A stretch of DNA of 64,000 nt, from positions 434,001-498,000 of the forward strand of contig NZ_CP040022.1 of the NCBI RefSeq assembly GCF_005280275.1, read 5' to 3'. The position numbers and the translations under genes are program-made. The first letter of the stretch is position 1. Each line of letters opens with the position of its first letter. The stretch comes from Salinivibrio kushneri. Its GTDB lineage: Bacteria; Pseudomonadota; Gammaproteobacteria; Enterobacterales; Vibrionaceae. Below, one piece after another: positions 10,783 through 19,364 of this stretch. The notes beneath the pieces were generated by a model. The model searched no databases and was not told the DNA's origin. It worked only from the letters and a program-made list of their open reading frames with translations.

Positions 10783-11169
10783 ATGAAATCTTACTACGAT
10801 AAGAAGAAATTTAAGCGGCATTTTCCGATGGATTTTTATGGCGAGAGTGAAGGCTGGCAGTTTGCAGTGCGCGCCTTGTCTCCCGCGCAAGTTCTATCGG
10901 CGAAACATTGGGTAGCACGATTGAACTGTCGTCGCCGAGACTTTCGGCTCGTTGACTTGGCGATTGACTGCTTCCACTTTGTGAGTGGCGGCAATGAGCA
11001 GATGCGTTTCACAGGGGTGGATTTGGGCACTAAAGTGAGTATCCGCCGGCAAGGGCAGATCGTCACTGTCGACGCGCTTAATCACCGCTATGGTGCTTTG
11101 ATAGCAAACGTCCAGTCGTCGATTTCAACCGCGTGCATAGAGCCTGCAAGCAAGGTCGCACTCTCTTAA
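10783..11169 (+). CDS. Hypothetical protein, 128 residues
   Basis: I do not recognise this family. The protein is basic at the N terminus (SYYDKKKFKRHFP) with no membrane segment or signal peptide. The mid-section (ALSPAQVLSAKHWVARLNCRRRDFRLVDLAID) looks helical and amphipathic. There is no strong ribosome site before the ATG, which lowers confidence in the start. It stands alone between a divergent promoter region and a small membrane protein gene on the same strand. Confidence 0.5.
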   Translation: MKSYYDKKKFKRHFPMDFYGESEGWQFAVRALSPAQVLSAKHWVARLNCRRRDFRLVDLAIDCFHFVSGGNEQMRFTGVDLGTKVSIRRQGQIVTVDALNHRYGALIANVQSSISTACIEPASKVALS

Positions 11170-11226
11170 GAGGCTTGTTTTTGGCGGTTTGCGTCAGTGC
11201 CATACTGAGAAAAAAGGTGGGAACTC

Positions 11227-11583
11227 ATGACGTTTATTTTGATTATTGTGCTTAGCATTCTAGGTGGATTGTTGGCGGGTGAGCATTTCCATTCTTATCT
11301 TCTTGGGTTGGGCGTCGCCAGTACAGCGGTGGGGGCTTGCTATTGGATCACGTTTCGTAGCAGCCATTATCCGCAGTTTGCTTTATTTTTGTTGTTGCTC
11401 GGGGTGGTCGCTAAGATTGCCGTGACGGCCGCGGGTGTATTGCTCGGGTTAAAAATTGCCTTGATCACCTCGCCTTTGGTCTTTTCGCTTTCGTATTTAT
11501 TTTTCCTGTTTGCCTCGACCTATTGCTATTTTCGCTATCGTGAATATTGGCTCACGCGCTTGCGCCATAGAGATTTGCAGTAA
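11227..11583 (+). CDS. Small integral membrane protein, unknown function
   Basis: A 118-residue protein with four predicted membrane segments (about residues 3-20, 24-43, 50-72 and 76-98) and a basic cytoplasmic tail rich in arginine and tyrosine (CYFRYREYWLTRLRHRD). The ribosome site AGGTGGGA is strong. I do not recognise a functional family; similar small proteins in vibrios carry uninformative names. The acetyltransferase gene follows closely on the same strand, so they may share a transcript. Confidence 0.65.
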   Translation: MTFILIIVLSILGGLLAGEHFHSYLLGLGVASTAVGACYWITFRSSHYPQFALFLLLLGVVAKIAVTAAGVLLGLKIALITSPLVFSLSYLFFLFASTYCYFRYREYWLTRLRHRDLQ

Positions 11584-11633
11584 CGGGATCGGCGGTGTGC
11601 AGTGTGATCCTTAACGAGGAACGGGTATTGGTG

Positions 11634-12188
11634 ATGTATTCAACGGCGCGACTGACGCTACGCGCATGGCAAGCGTCCGACTTGGCCCCTTTTGCGGCAC
11701 TCAATCAAGACCCAGACGTTATGCGCTATTTTCCCAGCGTGCTCTCACGCGCCCAAAGTGATGCGATGGCGGCGCATATTCAATCCAAGCTGGCGGATAA
11801 TGGGTTTGGTTTTTGGGCAGTAGAACTGACGGAGACACGGGAATTCATTGGCTTTGTGGGGTTAAACCGTCCCTCCTTCGATCTCGGCCATCAGCCGTTT
11901 GTTGAAATTGGCTGGCGTTTAGCGTCGCCACATTGGGGAAAAGGCTATGCCACTGAAGCGGCACAAAAAGCACTCGCCATCGGCTTTGAGGACGTTGAGC
12001 TCCCAGCGATTTATGCGTTTACCACCGAGAATAATCTGCCCTCACAAGCGGTGATGAAAAAACTCGGGATGACACCGGCTGCTCCCTTTACCTTTTCTCA
12101 TCCTCATTTGGCAGCAGATCATCCGCTCGCAAAGCATGTCTTATACGCGATATCGAAACCCAGCTGGCAGGCAGACCATGCTGATTAA
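11634..12188 (+). CDS. GNAT family N-acetyltransferase (RimJ/RimL type)
   Basis: A 184-residue acetyl-CoA-dependent acyltransferase. The N-terminal STARLTLRAWQASDL, the central EIGWRLASPHWGKGYATEAA (acetyl-CoA pyrophosphate loop RxxGxG/A form as HWGKGYA), and NLPSQAVMKKLGM are the classic GNAT RimJ-like signature. The substrate may be a protein N terminus, an amino group of a metabolite or an antibiotic; the sequence does not decide. I start at the ATG at 11634, which opens the conserved strand. GTG codons at 11595 or 11631 are in frame, and the GAGGA at about 11615 could serve any of these. Confidence 0.82.
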   Translation: MYSTARLTLRAWQASDLAPFAALNQDPDVMRYFPSVLSRAQSDAMAAHIQSKLADNGFGFWAVELTETREFIGFVGLNRPSFDLGHQPFVEIGWRLASPHWGKGYATEAAQKALAIGFEDVELPAIYAFTTENNLPSQAVMKKLGMTPAAPFTFSHPHLAADHPLAKHVLYAISKPSWQADHAD

Positions 12189-12348
12189 TCGCCAGTACGA
12201 TACGTAGGGGATACAGTATTTAAAGCAATATATTCAGGTTTCAACACGGCGGTCTTGGGTTCGCCATGATGAACACTATCACGTTGATTTTGCGGTGCCT
12301 TGCCAATAAGGGCAGAATAAAAACAAAAAGAAGAGACTGGGAGAAAGT

Positions 12349-13653
12349 GTGCACAAACTCGCGGATGACTTACACCAAAAACTTTTTAATGAAGAAGATG
12401 CGCGTGCCTGTAAAGACATTGATGGCAGTGCGTGTCGTGAAGTGCCGGGCAATTTTTTCCGCATTATCGTTAGCCAAGGACTCACCAAAATTGGCGACGC
12501 GGTGTCTAACCCGAAAATTGTCTTGCCAGCGCTGCTCACCGCAGTGGGCGCCCCGTTAGCGTTAATTGGCTTATTGGTACCTATTCGCGAGGCAGGCTCG
12601 TTAGTGCCTCAGTTAGGTATCGCCGGTTATGTCCGCCAATTTGCGGTACGTAAGTGGGCATGGGTGGCGGGCTCTGTCATTCAAGGGGCGTGTATCCTAG
12701 CAATGGCGATCGCCGCGTTGCTTTTAACCGGTCAAGTAGCTGGCTGGAGCATTGTTGGCTTGTTGGTAGTATTTAGTTTGGCGCGAGGCCTGTGCTCAGT
12801 TGCCTCCAAAGATGTGTTAGGGAAAACCATTCCTAAGCCGCAACGAGGACGTTTGAATGGGTGGTCGTCAAGCTTGGCGGGGGCGGTGACGATTGCCGCC
12901 GGTGTTGGATTGTTCAGTGTTTCGGATCAGCAACATGTGTGGGTTTATTGCGCGTTGTTGGCGTTCGGCGCAGTACTTTGGTGGATTGCCGCGGCGGTTT
13001 ACAGTCAGGTTGATGAGTACGAAGGAGCCACTGAAGGCGGTGCCAATGCGCTCACGCATGCGCTCTCTAAACTGCGTTTATTGGTGGATGATAGACGCCT
13101 ACGCCACTTTGTGATCACGCGTTCACTGTTACTCTGCTCGGCCCTATCTGCGCCTTATTATGTGCTGTTAGCCAGTCAGCATAGCCAAGCGCTGGCGATT
13201 ACCACCGCAAGCTTTGTCGCGATTAGCGGTATCGCAAGTTTGTTGTCGGCTCCTTTTTGGGGGCTATTTGCCGATCGCTCCAGCCGCCAAGTGATGATAA
13301 TGGCTGCGGTGGTGACGGCGTTATTGGGGCTGGTGGTAGTGAGTATTAGTCTCTGGTATCCCGCGCTTTTTTCTTTGGCGTGGGTACTGCCTGGCGTCTA
13401 CTTTGTCCTGACTATTGCTCACGAGGGTGTACGCCTTGGGCGTAAAACCTACATTGTGAACATGGCCGAGGGTAACCAGCGCACCGATTATGTCTCGGTC
13501 AGCAACACCTTGATTGGTTTCGTGCTCTTATTCATGGGCGGTGTCACGGCATGGTTGAGCCAGTGGGGATTAATGGTAGTGATTGCAGTGTTATCGGCGT
13601 TGGGTCTACTGGGTGCATTGATGGCGCGCGCACTGCCAGAAGTAGAAAGATAA
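12349..13653 (+). CDS. Major facilitator superfamily transporter
   Basis: A 434-residue polytopic inner-membrane protein, with about 40 polar residues before a run of about twelve hydrophobic segments. The first-half loop has a degenerate MFS signature, and the second half has FWGLFADRSSRQVM, matching the GxxxDRxxRR-type loop of MFS carriers. The start is a GTG preceded by GGGAGAAA. No substrate is apparent, and the neighbours do not suggest one. A strong hairpin between this gene and the convergent chemoreceptor ends its transcript. Confidence 0.78.
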   Translation: MHKLADDLHQKLFNEEDARACKDIDGSACREVPGNFFRIIVSQGLTKIGDAVSNPKIVLPALLTAVGAPLALIGLLVPIREAGSLVPQLGIAGYVRQFAVRKWAWVAGSVIQGACILAMAIAALLLTGQVAGWSIVGLLVVFSLARGLCSVASKDVLGKTIPKPQRGRLNGWSSSLAGAVTIAAGVGLFSVSDQQHVWVYCALLAFGAVLWWIAAAVYSQVDEYEGATEGGANALTHALSKLRLLVDDRRLRHFVITRSLLLCSALSAPYYVLLASQHSQALAITTASFVAISGIASLLSAPFWGLFADRSSRQVMIMAAVVTALLGLVVVSISLWYPALFSLAWVLPGVYFVLTIAHEGVRLGRKTYIVNMAEGNQRTDYVSVSNTLIGFVLLFMGGVTAWLSQWGLMVVIAVLSALGLLGALMARALPEVER

Positions 13654-13670
13654 GTCTACGGACGGAACAT

Positions 13671-13701
13671 GAAAGAGGCGCTGCTCACCAGCGCCTCTTT
13701 C
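13671..13701. terminator. Bidirectional terminator between convergent genes
   Basis: A perfect 13-base stem (GAAAGAGGCGCTG / CAGCGCCTCTTTC) with a five-base loop. It lies 17 bases after the MFS stop and 15 bases beyond the chemoreceptor stop. The stem itself ends in a T run on both strands. Confidence 0.8.
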
Positions 13702-13716
13702 ATCTGGTGTTGCCGG

Positions 13717-15387
13717 TTAGACTTTAAACTGGCTCACTAGTCGTTTGAGCTCTTCGCCTGTCTGATTCAAGTCAGTCGCCGCTTGTGCCGAGTCATTACT
13801 GGCGTTAAGTAACTGGCTCACAATGTCGCGAATCGATACCAGATTACGGTGAATGTCTTCGGTCACTGTGGTTTGCTCCGACGCAGCCGAGGCAATATAG
13901 CTGGTCATGTCATTGATTTGGGTAATGGCATTACTTACCGAATCAATGCCACTACCAATTTCGTTAGATGCTTCTGAGGTTTGTTGGCAAGTATCATTAC
14001 TTTGCTTCATTCCGTCCACAGCCTGATTAACGTATGACTGTAGCTCATCCAGCATTTCGCGAATTTCGTGAGTGCTCTTTTGCGTGCGGCTTGCAAGGGT
14101 TCTCACCTCATCAGCGACCACCGCAAACCCGCGACCCTGTTCGCCTGCACGCGCGGCCTCAATGGCAGCGTTAAGTGCCAGCAAGTTGGTTTGTTCAGCG
14201 ATATCGCCAATCACAGAAAGCACACCGGTAATTTTATGGGACTGCTCATTCAGAGAATCCACATGGCTGCTGGAGGTGTTCATTTGCTCAACCAGCGCTT
14301 GCATCGAGGTGATCGAGAACTGGACTTTTTCTTGGGCGTGACGCGCATCATCAGTAGCAGCACTGGTGGCATCAGCCACTTGGGTGGCGTTCTGAGACAC
14401 CTCCTGCGCAGCCGAGCTCATTTGGGTAACAGCGGTGACCACTTGCTCGGTCTCGTTATCATGAGTTTGTAATTGCGTGGCAACCATTTGGGTTTGCTCG
14501 TCAATTGTGCGTGCGGTGTGGCTCACTTTCTCCGTGACATCGACCACACTGCGGATGGTGGTTTGCAGCTTGTCGATAAAGCGATTAAACGCATCCCCAA
14601 GCAGCGCAATTTCGTCACTGCCTTTAATTTTCAGGCGTTGGGTTAGATCGCCATCGCCGTCGGCAATATCATTGAGGTTGTCCAGCATATCTTTCACTGG
14701 TGTTGACATCCGTTGGGCAACAAAGGCAGCCGCAACAAAGGTAAAAACTAGAATAATAATACCTGCAATGATCATTCGAGCAGTTTGTGCCGCTAATGCC
14801 TCTTCTGCATTTTCCCGGAAATCGGCAACGCGCGCCTCAATATCGTCAATGTAGGCCCCCGTTCCCAACATCCATTGGCCGTTATTAACCATGTCGGCAT
14901 AGCCAATCTTTTCGATCAGTTCATCGGTACCCGGTTTTTGATAGAGGTAGGTGAAGGAGCCATCGCCACTTTGCGCCGCGTCGAGCAGGCCTACAATAAT
15001 TTTGTTGCCCTTAGGATCAGTAAGATTAATCAAGGACTGGCCTTCTAGCTCTGGCTTTAAGGCATGGAATACGTTATTGCCTTGTTTATCGTAAATGTAA
15101 AAGTAGCCTGCCTTACCAAAGGTCACTTCACGAAGTGCGTCTTTGACATTTTGTGTGGCATCGCCGCTCGCTTGCTGCGCATTTTTTACCACTGTTGCGG
15201 CAATTTCTGTGGCTTCGCGAAGCTGCATTTTTCGCTCATCGATCAATTTGGTTCGAAAAGTGGCAATGTTCTCTTCGACCAGCTCACGCTCGTAATAGGT
15301 AGTGATAAACAAAGTCACCAGAATGGATAAGATCAAAGGGACGATGGCAAGCACTAAGAGCTTTCCGCGCAGCATTAACTTCAACAT
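13717..15387 (-). CDS. Methyl-accepting chemotaxis protein with single Cache domain
   Basis: A 556-residue transmembrane chemoreceptor. TM1 is at about residues 8-28, a periplasmic sCache_2-type domain at about 35-190 ([20 protein letters not shown], then [15 protein letters not shown]), TM2 at about 198-220, HAMP at about 221-275 and the MCP signalling domain at about 280-556. The hairpin tip is [22 protein letters not shown]. Cache_2 receptors in this group commonly bind small carboxylates or amines, but the ligand is unknown here. There is no C-terminal CheR-tethering pentapeptide (the end is SQFKV). A hairpin follows the stop. Confidence 0.93.
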   Translation of the reverse strand: MLKLMLRGKLLVLAIVPLILSILVTLFITTYYERELVEENIATFRTKLIDERKMQLREATEIAATVVKNAQQASGDATQNVKDALREVTFGKAGYFYIYDKQGNNVFHALKPELEGQSLINLTDPKGNKIIVGLLDAAQSGDGSFTYLYQKPGTDELIEKIGYADMVNNGQWMLGTGAYIDDIEARVADFRENAEEALAAQTARMIIAGIIILVFTFVAAAFVAQRMSTPVKDMLDNLNDIADGDGDLTQRLKIKGSDEIALLGDAFNRFIDKLQTTIRSVVDVTEKVSHTARTIDEQTQMVATQLQTHDNETEQVVTAVTQMSSAAQEVSQNATQVADATSAATDDARHAQEKVQFSITSMQALVEQMNTSSSHVDSLNEQSHKITGVLSVIGDIAEQTNLLALNAAIEAARAGEQGRGFAVVADEVRTLASRTQKSTHEIREMLDELQSYVNQAVDGMKQSNDTCQQTSEASNEIGSGIDSVSNAITQINDMTSYIASAASEQTTVTEDIHRNLVSIRDIVSQLLNASNDSAQAATDLNQTGEELKRLVSQFKV

Positions 15388-15486
15388 ACCGGATACCTTG
15401 TGTTAATTGTGGTTTCTCGTTTGCTCAAGTATGGGAGATATCCTTTCCGTTTGCCGCGCAAAAAGCCCTTTTATTTGATATGGATT

Positions 15487-15498
15487 AGGATGCATCCT
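15487..15498. promoter_or_regulatory. Perfect 12-base palindrome upstream of the Cache chemoreceptor
   Basis: AGGATGCATCCT reads the same on both strands. It lies about 100 bases upstream of the chemoreceptor start, in a 220-base gap after the trpS2 stop. It could be an operator for a dimeric regulator; no regulator is known. Confidence 0.25.
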
Positions 15499-15608
15499 GC
15501 AATCTTTCACATATGTCTAATTTGTTATGCACAATAGATTGCGGTAACTATCTAATTTATAGATGATAAGTAAATATAAGCTATGTTTTACTCACTCCTC
15601 TTACCTCT

Positions 15609-16646
15609 TTATCCCACAAGCAGGCCCAACGAACGCTTAACGTTCTGGCATGTTTGGTTTGTCTGTATACTCGCCTTTTGTTGCCCATCTTTTAGGACAT
15701 CCAGCAAGTGATCAGGGGCGTTCATCAATGCTTTTCGCCGTTCTCGAATGGGTGATATCAGGGAGACTAAGCTATCGGTCAGCACGTTTTTCACTGTCAT
15801 ATCCCCCAGACCTCCGCGCTGATAATGTGCTTTGAGTTCGGCGACGTGTTGAGCGTCAGGGTGGAAAGCATCCAAGTAGGTAAAAACGACATTGCCTTCG
15901 ACTCGACCGGGATCTGAGACGCGTAGGTGTTGAGGGTCCGTGTACATGGATCGTACCGCGTCACGTATGGTGTCATTGTCATCGCTAAGATAGATGGCGT
16001 TACCCAAAGAATTTGACATCTTGCTTTTGCCATCAACACCCGGCAAGCGCGAGGCTTTGCTGGTGAGTGCGCGACATTCGCGTAATACAGGCTCGCCGAC
16101 AACGTGATTAAATTTGCGCACAATATCGTTTGTTTGCTCGATCATAGGAAGTTGATCATCGCCTACAGGCACGAGGTTAGCGCCAAATGCGGTGATGTCG
16201 GCAGCTTGACTGATTGGGTAGGTTAAAAAACCGACGGGTACTTGCTGTCCAAACTGTTTGTCGTTGATTTCGTGTTTTACCGTGGGGTTGCGGACCAGCC
16301 GCGTGTAACTGACTAAATTACTATAAAACATGGTGAGTTCTGCGAGCGCAGGAAGTTGGGACTGCTGACAAATTGTGACCTTGTCAGGGTCAAGCCCAAC
16401 CGCGAGATAGTCTGCGACCAAGCCTAAAATATGCGTTGCGACGTGACCTGGTTGATGGCCATTGTCGGTTAACCCCTGCATATCTGCGACTAGAATGGTT
16501 TGAGCACACTGTCCTTGTAAGGCAAGTCGCTGGCTGAGTGAGCCACTGTAATGACCAAGATGTAAGCGCCCTGTGGCGCGATCGCCGGTCAGAATAACGT
16601 CGTTTTTGTCGATAGAGCTTTTGTCGATAGAGTAGGGGGTGTGCAT
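15609..16646 (-). CDS. trpS2: Tryptophanyl-tRNA synthetase, second type
   Basis: A 345-residue class Ic aminoacyl-tRNA synthetase that charges tRNA-Trp. The ATP-binding HIGH-type motif is HLGHYSGSL near residue 27, and the KMSKS-type motif is KMSNS in GVDGKSKMSNSLGN. FLTYPISQAADI and LVPVGDDQLPMIE are TrpRS substrate-site segments. The sequence is clearly unlike the enterobacterial housekeeping TrpRS and matches the divergent second type. AAGGAGAC precedes the ATG. Upstream is a short leader ORF with tandem Trp codons and alternative hairpins, so expression should rise when charged tRNA-Trp falls. A divergent second TrpRS can confer resistance to TrpRS inhibitors such as indolmycin; whether this one does is inference. 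The housekeeping trpS is not in the window. Confidence 0.93.
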   Translation of the reverse strand: MHTPYSIDKSSIDKNDVILTGDRATGRLHLGHYSGSLSQRLALQGQCAQTILVADMQGLTDNGHQPGHVATHILGLVADYLAVGLDPDKVTICQQSQLPALAELTMFYSNLVSYTRLVRNPTVKHEINDKQFGQQVPVGFLTYPISQAADITAFGANLVPVGDDQLPMIEQTNDIVRKFNHVVGEPVLRECRALTSKASRLPGVDGKSKMSNSLGNAIYLSDDNDTIRDAVRSMYTDPQHLRVSDPGRVEGNVVFTYLDAFHPDAQHVAELKAHYQRGGLGDMTVKNVLTDSLVSLISPIRERRKALMNAPDHLLDVLKDGQQKASIQTNQTCQNVKRSLGLLVG

Positions 16647-16689
16647 TGGTGTCTCCTTGAGGATAAAAGCCGACGGAGACAGGGAAGTT

Positions 16690-16728
16690 GAAAACGATTC
16701 ATTGACTGCCTACCGGCGGCCAATGAAT
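16690..16728 (-). terminator. Attenuator terminator (3:4 hairpin) of trpS2
   Basis: On the minus strand, ATTCATTG pairs perfectly with CAATGAAT across a 16-base middle that holds a further GCC/GGC pairing, followed immediately by CGTTTTC as the U run. It lies between the leader peptide stop and the trpS2 start, about 44 bases before the start codon. The U run is short (four), so read-through may be substantial. Confidence 0.75.
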
Positions 16729-16761
16729 ACCCAGACTCAATGGCACGCTAAAGCGCGCGCC
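16716..16761 (-). promoter_or_regulatory. Alternative leader hairpins (1:2 protector and 2:3 antiterminator)
   Basis: Segment 1, directly after the Trp codons (GCGCGC part of 16753-16761), pairs with segment 2 (GCGTGC, 16743-16748) around a TTTA loop. Segment 2 extended (GCGTGCCA, 16741-16748) can instead pair with segment 3 (TGGCCGC, 16716-16722), giving seven pairs with one bulged U, which removes the left flank of the terminator stem. A ribosome stalled on the Trp codons covers segment 1 and frees segment 2 (antitermination). A ribosome at the stop codon covers segment 2 and lets the terminator form. A further ACCCAG/CTGGGT pairing (16766-16771 with 16729-16734) can close the leader. Confidence 0.7.
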
Positions 16762-16813
16762 ACCACTGGGTGCGAAAAATCAATAGAGTTTGTGTAGCAG
16801 ATACCGTTTTCAT
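16748..16813 (-). CDS. trpL-like: trpS2 leader peptide with tandem Trp codons
   Basis: A 21-residue ORF starting MKTVSATQTL and ending RTQWWRAL. Both tryptophans are consecutive TGG codons at 16760-16765, four codons before the stop. An in-frame TAA lies three codons before the ATG, so this is the only start of the frame. The ribosome site is weak, which is common in leaders. A possible promoter lies just upstream on the minus strand (TTGTGT, 17 bases, TAGCTT). Trp is normally about one residue in a hundred, so two adjacent Trp codons in a 21-codon ORF directly before a TrpRS gene, with matching hairpins, is hard to ascribe to chance. Confidence 0.8.
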   Translation of the reverse strand: MKTVSATQTLLIFRTQWWRAL

Positions 16814-16931
16814 AGTGGTTTAAGCTATCAGTCTTATGAGTACGACACAAGCCTCACACCCTGACGATTTTGTTGGTTTATCCGTGGGTTAAAAAGCCGT
16901 AAGGTAAAGCAAAGTCATTGAAATCGAGGGA

Positions 16932-17666
16932 ATGATGAAACTAAACGCAGACATGGGTGAAAGCTTTGGTGCGTGGACAATGGGAATGGATAGCACGCTA
17001 ATGCCGTGGATTGATATGGCTAATATTGCGTGTGGTTTTCATGCCTCTGATCCTGATGTGATGGCGGCCACGGTGGCACTCGCAGTACAGCACAATGTGA
17101 GTATTGGTGCTCATCCCGGCTACGCCGATAAGCAGGGCTTTGGCCGTCGTCATATTGATCATACCCCAGCACAAATTAGTCACCTCGTTCGCTATCAAAT
17201 CGGCGCATTACAAGGGATCTGTGCACACTTTAATGCGAGCCTTGATTATGTGAAGCCCCATGGTGCGCTGTATAACACCATGATGGTGGACAATGATTGC
17301 TTTGAAGCGGTGTTGGCTGCGGTGGCTGATACGCTGCCCAATACACCATTAATGGTACTGGCACTGCCTGATAACCGTCCGCATCGCCAGCTTGCCCAAC
17401 AAGCCGGTGTACCGCTGATTTTTGAGGCCTTTGCCGATAGAGCCTATCTGGCGTCAGGACAATTGGCGCCGCGCAGTCGACCGGGCGCTGTGTTAGATGA
17501 CGCCAACGCGATGATTGCCCAAGTGTTGCAGTTATCTCAGCATGGCTCGGTGACAACCCTTGAGGGACAAACGCTCTCGCTTGCGCCGGATACGGTGTGT
17601 GTGCATGGCGATAACCCACAATCGGTCGAGGCGATAAAACAACTCAGAAAGGCCTTAACACCATGA
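16932..17666 (+). CDS. pxpA: 5-oxoprolinase subunit A
   Basis: A 244-residue LamB/YcsF family protein, catalytic partner of the ATP-dependent 5-oxoprolinase that opens 5-oxoproline (pyroglutamate) to glutamate. The family signature is MKLNADMGESFGAWTMG, followed by NIACGFHASDPDVM and IGAHPGYADKQGFGRR, then YVKPHGALYNTM. The length is standard. GAGGGA precedes a double ATG; either could start. Its stop overlaps the pxpB start by four bases (ATGA), so the two are translationally coupled. It is transcribed divergently from trpS2 and its leader. Confidence 0.95.
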   Translation: MMKLNADMGESFGAWTMGMDSTLMPWIDMANIACGFHASDPDVMAATVALAVQHNVSIGAHPGYADKQGFGRRHIDHTPAQISHLVRYQIGALQGICAHFNASLDYVKPHGALYNTMMVDNDCFEAVLAAVADTLPNTPLMVLALPDNRPHRQLAQQAGVPLIFEAFADRAYLASGQLAPRSRPGAVLDDANAMIAQVLQLSQHGSVTTLEGQTLSLAPDTVCVHGDNPQSVEAIKQLRKALTP

Positions 17667-18358
17667 CACTCAGGGTTGAGCAGGTCAGTGAAACCACGGT
17701 AATGATCCGGTTGGGCAATAAGATCGATCTTGCCTTAGTCCCACAGTTATCTGCGCTATGTGAGCGAATCCAGCAACATTTTGGTCGTGGTGTGGTTGAG
17801 TTAATTCCCGCCTACACCAGCGTTCTGGTGGAAGTGAATGTTCGCTTACTCTCACCAGAAGGATTGAAAACGTGGGTGATGAATCAAGGCGACTCACTGC
17901 GAGTCACCCGTGACTCAGGGAGCGGAAAACAGGTGACGTTGCCGGTGTATTATCACCCCTCGGTTGGGCCCGATCTGGCTGCGGTCGCCGAGTTTGCTGG
18001 CGTGAGTGAGCAAGAGGTGATTGCGCGACACAGTCAACATACTTACACCGTTTGTGCGATTGGTTTCGCGCCCGGCTTTGCCTTTCTTGCGTCGGTGGAT
18101 GAGACGATAGCTATGCCCCGTCATACCACGCCTCGTCATCAGATCCCTGCCGGCAGTGTGGGCATTGCACAACAGCAAACCGCGGTGTATCCGGCAGCGT
18201 CACCCGCAGGCTGGCAAATTATTGGTAACTGCCCCAAGGAGCTATTCAATCCCCGTCAATCGCCCATGATGCCGTTTGATGTAGGTGATACCGTCCGTTT
18301 TGAGCCGATGTCAGAGTCTGATTACCGCGCGGCAGGAGGTCAATGGTGGCAGGATTAA
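17663..18358 (+). CDS. pxpB: 5-oxoprolinase subunit B
   Basis: A 231-residue KipI/AHS1-family protein (carboxyltransferase domain, subdomains C and D). AIGFAPGFAFLASVDETIAMPRHTTPRHQIPAGSVGIAQQQTAVYP contains the typical GFxPGFxYL and RxxPRxxVPAGSVGIA motifs. With PxpA and PxpC it forms the ATP-using 5-oxoproline hydrolase. Homologues also act as inhibitors of sporulation kinase in Bacillus, which does not apply here. It overlaps pxpA by four bases and pxpC by 16 bases, a tight operon. Confidence 0.95.
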   Translation: MTLRVEQVSETTVMIRLGNKIDLALVPQLSALCERIQQHFGRGVVELIPAYTSVLVEVNVRLLSPEGLKTWVMNQGDSLRVTRDSGSGKQVTLPVYYHPSVGPDLAAVAEFAGVSEQEVIARHSQHTYTVCAIGFAPGFAFLASVDETIAMPRHTTPRHQIPAGSVGIAQQQTAVYPAASPAGWQIIGNCPKELFNPRQSPMMPFDVGDTVRFEPMSESDYRAAGGQWWQD

Positions 18359-19293
18359 CGGTGCTTGATCCCGGCGTATTGAGTTTGGTGCAAGACACAG
18401 GGCGCTATGGGGTGGGCCAGCTTGGCTTAAGCCAAGGCGGGCCGGTCGATTGCCACGCATTTGCTTGGGCGAATTATTTACTCGATAACCCCGCAAAGAC
18501 GCCGCTGGTCGAGATAACCATGGGCCAAGCACGTTTTCGTGCTGAGCAAGCTATTTCGATCGCTATTACCGGCGCAGACATGCAACCTTGTATTAATGGT
18601 CAGCGCGTGGGTATGTGGCAGACCTTGACGCTAAATGCGGGAGATGAATTGCGTTTACGCTACGCGCGCCGTGGCTTGCGGGCCTATCTCGCGGTGCGTG
18701 GCGGGTGGACGGTCGATGGCGCATTTGGCAGTGCGGCGACGGTGATGCGCAATCAACTCGGCGGCCTGCATTCCGGATTAGGTGAACAGGCGGGAGGCAT
18801 GGCGCTCACCAAAGGAGATGTATTGCCTTACCGACCGCATGCGCTGTTGCCGAGGGGGCGCGGTGTACCGACACGTTTTATTCCTGACTACAATGCCCTG
18901 ACTCCACTGGCGCTTGTGCCGGGGTATCAGTTTGATAGCTTCAGCGCCGAGGCGCTAACGGCATTTTTTGATGGCGAATACACGGTCGATCAGCGCAGTG
19001 ATCGTATGGGCGTGCGGCTCAATGGACCGAGCGTCGTGAGCAAGCAACCGGGTATTGTCTCCGAAGGCATTGCGCTCGGGGCCGTGCAAGTGCCCCCTGA
19101 CGGTCAGCCGATTGTATTACTCAACGATCGGCAAACACTCGGTGGTTATCCTAAGCTTGGCTGTTTAACTCGTGCCAGCTTGAGCATGTTGGCGCAAACG
19201 CGACCCGGTCAGGCCGTGCGTTTTTATCCGGCGAGGCTGGCGGATGCATCGGCGCAATGGCAAGCGTTTGTGCAGTTTTTTGACTGGGTCTAG
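18343..19293 (+). CDS. pxpC: 5-oxoprolinase subunit C
   Basis: A 316-residue KipA/AHS2-family protein (biotin-dependent carboxyltransferase fold). Family landmarks are LDPGVLSLVQDTGRYGVGQLGLSQGGPVDCHAFAWAN, LRAYLAVRGG, the SDRMGVRLNGP motif and SEGIALGAVQVPPDGQPIVLLNDRQTLGGYPKLG. It completes the pxpABC operon, which detoxifies spontaneously formed 5-oxoproline. CAGGAGGT precedes the ATG inside the pxpB end. A hairpin follows before the convergent yejM gene. Confidence 0.95.
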   Translation: MVAGLTVLDPGVLSLVQDTGRYGVGQLGLSQGGPVDCHAFAWANYLLDNPAKTPLVEITMGQARFRAEQAISIAITGADMQPCINGQRVGMWQTLTLNAGDELRLRYARRGLRAYLAVRGGWTVDGAFGSAATVMRNQLGGLHSGLGEQAGGMALTKGDVLPYRPHALLPRGRGVPTRFIPDYNALTPLALVPGYQFDSFSAEALTAFFDGEYTVDQRSDRMGVRLNGPSVVSKQPGIVSEGIALGAVQVPPDGQPIVLLNDRQTLGGYPKLGCLTRASLSMLAQTRPGQAVRFYPARLADASAQWQAFVQFFDWV

Positions 19294-19312
19294 CCTGCAA
19301 AAACGGATAGAT

Positions 19313-19335
19313 GAGCCTCTGGAAGACAGAGGCTC
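19313..19335. terminator. Hairpin between convergent pxpC and yejM
   Basis: A nine-base perfect stem (GAGCCTCTG / CAGAGGCTC) with a five-base loop. Neither strand has a clear T tract, so termination efficiency is uncertain. Confidence 0.55.
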
Positions 19336-19364
19336 GCGAATGGGGGTCACGCGCAAACAGTGGA

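Noticed and set aside
14068-14472. Plus-strand open frames across the chemoreceptor gene (also at 20550-20993 and 41204-41725)
   Set aside because: They lie wholly inside strongly supported minus-strand genes, show no recognisable protein family and have no ribosome sites.
16690-16813. The trpS2 leader considered as a T-box riboswitch
   Set aside because: There is no T-box sequence or specifier loop, and T-boxes are rare in gammaproteobacteria. The coding leader with tandem Trp codons explains the structure better.
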